Assembly (NCBI GenBank): GCA_030052745.1
Contig: JANBVO010000002.1
Span: 1,922,001 to 1,986,000 of the forward strand
Reading direction: 5' to 3'
DNA: 64,000 bases
DNA from: Pleurostoma richardsiae
Lineage: Eukaryota; Ascomycota; Sordariomycetes; Calosphaeriales; Pleurostomataceae
In this document: positions 57,585 to 64,000 of the stretch, piece by piece
Layout of the letters: each line of letters opens with the position of its first letter
How positions within the stretch are numbered: the stretch's first letter is position 1
Notes under the pieces: generated by a model
Databases searched by the model: none
Seen by the model: the letters and a program-made list of their open reading frames with translations, nothing else
Told to the model about the DNA's origin: nothing
Made by a program: the position numbers and the translations under genes

Positions 57585-60500
57585 ATGGACCAGGAACATG
57601 AACCCAAGCGGCCCCGACTTACCACCACCACTGGCTCATGGTCGGCGGGGCCCTCACATCATGGCCGTTCCCTGCCCCAGCTTGGGTCACCTCTGACGAC
57701 CACTCACCTTCCTGCGCCGCCGCCGCCGCCGCCGCCTGGGCAATATCAACCTCCGCCACACCCTTTCTCTCGTGGCCCAGAGCTTCCTCCTCCTCATCCT
57801 CCCTCCCATCCGACCCTGCCGCACCCTCCACACTTCGACGACCGGCGTCAACATGAGCCAGAACCACCCTATCCTCCAATGCAGGAACATCGACACCCCC
57901 CCGCTTCGCCGGCGCATCCTCCCTATCCATCTTACCCTCCTCCACGAGATCCCCACGTGAAGAGAGATCCGGCCGAAGACACCCTGCCGCAGTTGCGCCG
58001 GCCGAGCTCGACCGGGAACGCGCCGGAAGCCATCCCTCCAGGAACGTCGCATGGCCCTATGCCACCTCCAGCTCACCTGGAGGAGAGACGACACATGAGT
58101 TACGACAACGGACCGCCGCCGCCGCCGCCCATGTACCGGCACCCGAGTTTTCCTCCACCCCAGACGCCGCTACCTCCTCCGTCACCCTACGAGCAGCAAA
58201 TGTATGCGCCCCCTCCGGGAGACCTATATTCGATAGCATATGCCGGTAGTACCGCGAAACGAAAGGCGCAAAGGGCGTCACAGGCAGGTTTCCCTTGCGT
58301 CTCGGCTCCCCGTGACGCTGCTAATCTGTTTTCAGGCATGCGACAACTGTCGCCAACTGAAGGCGAAATGTGACGAGTTGAAGCCTTGCAAAACCTGCAA
58401 GGAGAAGGGCGTGGAGTGCAAATACCGCGATCCCATTCCAAAGCAGTAAGTCTTGAATTAGGCCCTTCTCACAGGTCAGCCACTAACTATTACCAGACAA
58501 GATAAAGCGACCACAGACATCCTAGAGGGCATCGCGAATCTCCGAGAGATGATGCAGGAGGTCATGCACCGCGTGGCAAACCTAGAAGGGGCGAAGGATG
58601 TCAAGGTCCCCATAGGAGAGATACCTCCTCATCCAGATATGACGGGCTACGACCAGCCCGGGTCTCCTGGGCCGCCTGCAGCCGAGGACACTATCTCGTC
58701 TCCCGGCGACCATGCCACGATCACAGAGGCACCCATCGAACAGACTGAGGCGGTAGCTACAATCCGTCAAATGGTCAACGAGGAGGAAGTTGACCTTCCA
58801 CCAGGACTTCCCGTACCTCCGGGGAAGCCCAAAATGCCGTCGAATCACACAACCCCTGCTGGCCACTTGCTTGTCTGGCCATCCATCAGGGAGATGTTAC
58901 AACCTATCTTGGACAAGGAGAATCTAAAATACCCCGAAGACTATCCAAGACGTGTCGAGTTACGGAGAGGCCAGCTTTCCCTATTTGGGCGCGGCGAGGG
59001 TCACGAAACCCTGATGGTGGATAGAGATGGCTCCGCAGACCAGGGAGATATCCCGGACGATACCTCAGTCTCCGACTACCCTTCCCCATCTCAGAGTTCA
59101 GATTGGGGCCAAATCGGTGGTATGAGCCCTCCAGGCGCTTTTGATGTGAAGGGCCCAACCGTCCTGAGGATGGATGGCAGTCTCGACTTCGATTCTTCTC
59201 GTGTCTGGGGATATGTCGCGAGCTTCGAGCAGCACATTCAGAACATGCACCCGCTCATTATTACAAAGGAGCTGCACGCCATGGTCAGGGTATTTCTGGA
59301 CAACTTGCCTCAAAGCAGGCCCAGCAAGCCAGCACCAACCGCCAAGTTCGCCGAGCAGTCTTCACAGCCGTACACCGACCATGAGAGAACAGGCAAACGA
59401 AAACGATCTCCTGGACCCGACTCTACTGAACACCACGGAAGCCTCAAGAGAGGTAGACCGCAAAGATCCATACAGACTGCACTTGTCTTGCTGGTCCTCG
59501 CTCTGGGAAAGATCTGCTCGGTCAGGGACAGGAAGATACCTGAGCCCGCAGATTACGATACTTCGCTGCACGGCTCGCCAGTCGTGCGGAATGGGCTGCC
59601 CACTTCTCCGGGCCAGGGGTCACCGCCCTCTTCGATTTCTCAAACGTCTTCCCTTCCCTCTCCGAAAGACCAGGAGAGGATGTTACCTAGCCGGAGGTCA
59701 TCCTTTCAAGCGGGGACCCCCCTGGGGCAGGGCCCAGCATCCTATCCCAAAAAGAACTATGATGTCATCCCGGGCTTGGAATATTTCGCGTTTGCTACTG
59801 ATATCCTCGGGAATCACCTCGGTGGCACGCAGCTCATACATGTCCAATGTCATCTCCTTGCTGGCTTGTACTATGGGCAACTGGGTCGTGTGATTCCTAG
59901 TTTCAGTCACATCAGACATGCGAGCGCTACCCTGATGGACAATATCTCGTCGTAAGTTGAATTCAGCCACTGCTACTTGACAGATGTCTAATCTCGGCAG
60001 GTCAATGGACCGGCTCCAACGGAGGCATCCTGAGTATGCCGAAGGGAAACGCGACAACCAGATAGCGATTGCCTTCTGGTCCTGTCTGCAACTCGAAAGG
60101 TTGGTTTCTTCTCTGACGCTTAATTCCTCACGGCCGTTCTGACATTGCTACTCCATTTTAGCGACATACTTGCTGAACTGAACCTTCACCCGTCGGGGCT
60201 CCTAGCCTACGAGGAGACTATCCCTTGGCCTGATGGCCAGATATTGACAAAGGAGTTTGGCTTTGAAGAGAGGGTCGTACAAAGTTATTACTGCCAGCTC
60301 TACCTGCGGAAGAGACTAAATGAGATCCACGGACTGCTCTATGACCGAACGAAGTCTGAGGTTCCTACACCCCTTGACTCGAGCACCGAGGCGGATACCA
60401 TCAAGGACATCGAACGAGGCATATTGAACACGGTGTGGATTCACCCGAGCTTTCAGTTCCAACCCGATGATCCTCCAGCGGAGGACATTCTCTCCGCGCG

Positions 60501-61214
60501 GATCCGTGCCAAGTGGTGGGGGGCACAGGTCATCACCTACCGCCCGTTCATCCGGCAGATTCTCTACTTCAACCATACTCGGCAGAACACGGTGTATACC
60601 CCTCAGGAATCAGGCTCTGGCGACTTTCGAAGTGACGTTACAGTGCCATTCATTCATCCAAGCGCGAAGACGCCGAGCGAGGTGCCAGAGGAGGTGGTGT
60701 CAAATGCCCGAAAAGGGATCAACGCTCTTATTGAGAGTACCAGGGCTTTCCACAACTTGGAGGATAAGCGATACATAGTCACCAACGTTTTTGGCACGGC
60801 ACACGCGTAAGACATTGCCCTTGACTCCCAATCTTCCCTATCTGCTCTTCTAATCTTTTTCTCTCTAGACAATGGGGCAACCTTGTCACCTTGGCAGCGG
60901 TGCATCGAGACCCAATACTCGGACAGTTCGTCTCTGAGGAACTGCTTCTCGACTTGTTGCGAAAGACGATCGGGTTCTTCAAAATTGTTGCGCACAACTC
61001 GAGCTGTCTCGCGATAGACCTGAGGATTCTGATGGGCTTGGAGAAGATGATTTCCAAGAGGGACATGGACCCTAGGACAAACTCGAGCTTCTCTAGCGGT
61101 ACGAGCGCCGGTCCTCCTTTTACGCCATCGGGCGTCCCAATGCAAGGCGTCATGCCTGCACCGGGGACTCCTGTCCCGCCACCCTACGGTCACACGACGC
61201 CGATGCAGATGTGA
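57585..61214 (+). CDS. Zn2Cys6 fungal-specific transcription factor with Pro-rich N-terminus
   Basis: Six exons give 1,117 residues: 57585..58283, 58336..58445, 58497..59951, 60001..60099, 60162..60806 and 60869..61214. The zinc cluster is perfect: C235-x2-C238-x6-C245-x5-C251-x2-C254-x6-C261 (ACDNCRQLKAKCDELKPC), unusually preceded by 230 residues that are very rich in Pro and His. A coiled-coil-like linker (ILEGIANLREMMQEVMHRV) follows. The fungal-specific middle homology region spans exons 3-6: TALVLLVLALGKICSV, LEYFAFATDILGNHLGG, HLLAGLYYGQLGRVIPSF, AIAFWSCLQLESDILAELN. Intron 1 is a GC-AG intron directly before the first zinc Cys codons; the others are GT-AG. The target genes are unknown. 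The long gene-free region upstream suggests complex regulation (inference). It is convergent with ATG5. Confidence 0.9.
58284..58335 (+). other. GC-AG intron in the Zn2Cys6 gene
   Basis: The 52-bp intron starts CAG|GCAGGT and ends TTTTCAG, with a GCTAATC branch site. Only this GC donor gives the RASQ-ACDNC join in frame; the GT four bases later would shift the frame of the zinc cluster. Read-through meets a stop at about 58371-58373. Confidence 0.75.
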
Positions 61215-61810
61215 CAAGATTGGATGTTCAGGGGTTTCCGCAGCACTACATATTTATATACTCGAAGCAGGACTGGACCGGCAAATACCCATCGTCACTG
61301 GCGCGCGTTTCGGGGAATGGTTTCCCTCTTCATTTTTTGCGCTTCTAGGCGTTCTCGGTCAGCCGCCTATTCTACCGGGCCATGGCATGGCATCTTTCAG
61401 GCAACGATTCAACATGCATTGGGTGGCAGGCGGGCATCTTTCGCATTTTCTCGGTTGCAGCAACGGCTGGTGAGCTGGAGTGATCACGGAGTAGTGCAAG
61501 TCGTGGACACAGCCTTACACTCGTTGCCTTCACTCGACAAGGCCCCGTCTTTCAACCGATGGGACCAGTCGAACCGCAACGGTCGGCATCACACGAGCAA
61601 GCAGGCATACCAGTAAAAGAAAAAAAGAAAGGAAACATACTTGGTCTAGAAACGAGTCCAAGGGTCCGCGCCCTCGTCTCTTGCGGTCTTGGCAGCTTTG
61701 GGGTTCGAGCCCCTCGCTTTTTTGGCCTTTCTCATTGTCTTTATATATAGTACCCGGAGACCGCGGCCGGCGCGGTTCCGTCTGGCTCAGCATCAGGTTA
61801 GCATGGCATG

Positions 61811-61844
<34 letters not shown>

Positions 61845-62729
61845 TTTACTCTCATACTCTTTCTCGATATCTTGTCCTTTCTCGACGGAGGGAAGTGGAG
61901 GATATACCACCGAATGTCTGAACATGTCGGACGGATTCATCGGGCGGCTGGCTGCGTGTGTCTGTGTGCGTGTGCATCTGCGTGTGCTGCGTCGATTACT
62001 TCTAGGTATTCCCCCGGGTGGTTGGTCGGTTGGTCGGTGGCCTTTGTTTTTGTCTGACTGTTTTTTCCCTGCTCCCTCCCCCGTCATCGCCAGCTGGGCG
62101 TGGACGTGTCCAGGATGGCTGAATCTAGGAGGAGCGTCCGGAAGGGCGAGTGCTTCGAGGTGTGAGCCTCGGGGTTTTCTTTTAGATCTGTATATGAAGG
62201 CTTGTGGGGATGGTGGGCACCGCGGAAGCTTTCGCCGTTGTGAAGAGGCGACAGGCAGAGAGATGATATAAGAGCGAGCTGCACACGCTGGACGATGAGG
62301 TCACTGTTGGGTCTCTAACCAACCTAAGGTACCTATACTGCAATACGTTTAATGTTTGTAACAAAATTGTTTGGCTATATGCGTCGAGATGTTCATAAAG
62401 ACGTGTCTGTCTAGCCTCTACCTATTCCTAACGCCGAGAAGCCTGGCGGATGATTACGTCCCGTATATACATACACACGTACATATAGTCCGTGCATAAC
62501 CGCAGAAGCACTTCAGACTCGCAAACACTGTTTCATTGCTCTACATGTGTGTGAGACTCTATGGAAAGATAGAGAATCCTCCTAAACGCCGTTCAAATGC
62601 TCACGGCCTATCCGACGAAGACAAGACGCTCCATGCGAAGAGACAAACTTCCAACAAGCCAGGGCTATCCGCCGAGAGTATCGAAAAAAAAAGAAAGGCG
62701 AGGACGCCCAAAAGCTATATATATACGGC
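61215..62729. other. Convergent spacer between the Zn2Cys6 gene and ATG5
   Basis: This 1.5-kb stretch holds the 3' ends of both genes, a 30-bp T run and GT-rich sequence at about 61955-62040. A GGTACCT word lies at 62329. GGGGTTCGAGCCCC near 61699 looks like a tRNA T-arm but no tRNA folds around it. No gene seen. Confidence 0.5.
61814..61843 (+). repeat. Poly(T) run of 30
   Basis: Thirty uninterrupted T bases lie in the convergent spacer, flanked by GGCATGAAC and GTTTACTC. No flanking target duplication is evident. Confidence 0.95.
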
Positions 62730-63861
62730 TTAGAGCAAGACGACTGCGAGGCACAGCCACCCGTCCGGGTAGGCGGCCTCGCGCATAAGCTCCTCGAGAG
62801 GCGCGCGGAAGGGGACCGGCGCGCCGTGCAGGATCACGTTCGCCAGGACCGGGTCCCGGCTGCTGGGAAACAGGCCGGGCAGGAGGGTCCGCAGGGCCGA
62901 GCCCAGGGTCTGTGGTGCTCCTAGAGCGACTTCACGTGAGTAAGTGCTGCATGGCCACTACTCGGAGAGAGAGCGGGCGAGCTGGGAAGCCGCTGAGAAA
63001 AGGAGAAACGCTGGGGAGAGAGGACATTGCGATAGGGAAGGAAAGAAGAAAAAAAAAAGGCGACTCACGGTTGGAGGACCGCGGTGCGACCAGCGACTGC
63101 AGGACCTTGAACGAGCCCGGGGCGGACCCGCTGGCGTCGGACGGCGAGGAGGGGATGTAGATGCGCAGCGGGACGTGCTTGAGCGGTGTGGGCGGGTTGA
63201 GCAGCTGGCTGTTGACCTTCGCGAAAGAGGGATAGTCGTCTGTCGACGACGTCAGACTGGAGCAAACTCAGAGGGCTCAGGGGTAGCAGCGGTGTGCCCC
63301 CCAGAGCAAGCAACAACAGGCCGGAACTTACTGTCCTGCACGGCGTTCCAGAGCGCGGTGGTGTGCTCCTTGGACATGCTCATGATCTGCTTCGCGTTGC
63401 CATTCCGCACGAAGTCAGCCTGTGCTCTCGGTCAGTCAACATCAATGGACGAGTGGCCAAGTCCCGGGAGGGAGGTCGCGCACCTCCTTGACCCCGTTGA
63501 TGAAGGTGTCGCCAATGTCCCACTCGTCGCCGTCGCCGACGACCAGCCGCCACGGCAGCTGGCGCGGCTGGTACAGGTCGACGAGGAGGCCGACGGGCAG
63601 GTTGCGCAGCTGGACCTCCTCATGGTGGAAGCTGGAGCAGGGCAGGCCGGCGAAGTAGGCGGCGACGCGGGGCAGTAGCAGGGCCAGGTAGCTGAAGCGC
63701 GGGACCGAAGCGACGAAGGGCGGCGCGGCGGGCCGCGAGGCGTGGGTGATCAGCAGGGGCACCTGGAGGGACCAGAGGGTCTGGGGGATGGAAGCGCCGG
63801 AGGCGCGATAGGGGTCGTCGATGCGCGGGGAGGGGGAGAGGGGGCCAGGGGAGGAGGCCAT
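62730..63861 (-). CDS. ATG5: Autophagy protein Atg5
   Basis: Atg5 is conjugated to Atg12 and, with Atg16, directs lipidation of Atg8 on the growing autophagosome membrane. Four exons (63861..63484, 63419..63332, 63239..63069 and 62920..62730) give 275 residues, typical of fungal Atg5. Introns are 64, 92 and 148 bp with donors GTGCGC, GTAAGT and GTGAGT. The start reads [17 protein letters not shown], then [19 protein letters not shown], then [20 protein letters not shown]. The predicted Atg12-acceptor Lys is K125 in GVKEADFVRNG, directly at the exon 1-2 junction. [20 protein letters not shown] follows, then [11 protein letters not shown]. The C-terminal ubiquitin-like part has [17 protein letters not shown] and [18 protein letters not shown]. 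The acceptor for exon 4 (CTCTAG) is chosen over a CACAG 11 bases later because only it keeps the frame. Confidence 0.95.
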
Positions 63862-64000
63862 GAGTGGTGGTGATGATGGGAGGAGACGACCCGGTGTGTT
63901 AGGTAGAGGGTAGGCTTTGCTGCTCTGTTAGGGCGAGACCCCTTTCTCGTGCATCATGCGAGGCGCCGTGTATTCGCCGTCGGCCCTTGATGAGAGCTCT
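63862..64000. promoter_or_regulatory. ATG5 upstream region (partial)
   Basis: The last 139 bp lie just upstream of the ATG5 start. Nothing specific is recognised. Confidence 0.4.

Noticed and set aside
61690-61720. tRNA-like T-arm (GGTTCGA-type box) in the TF-ATG5 spacer
   Set aside because: Only four of five T-stem pairs form and no acceptor stem or anticodon arm can be built around it. Similar boxes near 6612, 23290 and 33483 fail in the same way.

Overview
The window looks like ordinary nuclear DNA of a filamentous ascomycete (Pezizomycotina, most likely a Sordariomycete). Genes carry few, very short introns (49-148 bp), often with CTAAC-like branch sites. Base composition is moderately GC-rich. 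The protein set (Mrc1, Hfi1/Ada1, GCP3, Orm1, Wee1, Med1, CSA/Rad28, Atg5, a Zn2Cys6 regulator) matches conserved fungal families. Every assignment comes from reading motifs in the translated sequence; no database search was possible. No tRNA, rRNA, CRISPR, transposon or virus-like element was recognised.

Left part (1-16.6 kb): MRC1 (minus, runs off the left edge), HFI1/ADA1 (minus, 4 exons), a 1.8-kb divergent spacer, the gamma-tubulin complex gene GCP3/SPC98 (plus, 2 exons), a convergent Air1/2-like five-zinc-knuckle RNA-binding protein (minus), a 1.9-kb divergent spacer, and ORM1 (plus, 3 exons).

Middle (16.6-33.7 kb): a secreted, probably GPI-anchored, highly repetitive wall protein; a cation-dependent O-methyltransferase (3 exons); a doubtful Cys-rich small gene; 5.5 kb with no convincing gene; then a large, mostly disordered conserved protein with a hidden in-frame intron and four copies of a short motif.

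Right part (33.7-64 kb): WEE1 kinase (minus), MED1 (minus), a secreted histidine phosphatase (minus), CSA/RAD28 (minus) divergent from a small conserved gene of unknown function, a 9.8-kb interval without a supported gene, a six-exon Zn2Cys6 transcription factor with a GC-AG intron next to its zinc cluster, and ATG5 (minus, 4 exons) convergent with it.

The genes do not form an operon or a biosynthetic cluster. They are mostly housekeeping functions: replication checkpoint and mitotic entry (Mrc1, Wee1), spindle nucleation (GCP3), transcription co-activation (Hfi1, Med1), RNA surveillance (Air), repair (CSA), sphingolipid control (Orm1) and autophagy (Atg5). I found no convincing new multi-gene system. 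The items most worth a second look are the four-copy DF-R motif protein, the GC-AG intron at the zinc cluster, the abrupt composition change inside GCP3, the repetitive wall protein, and the two long gene-poor intervals.
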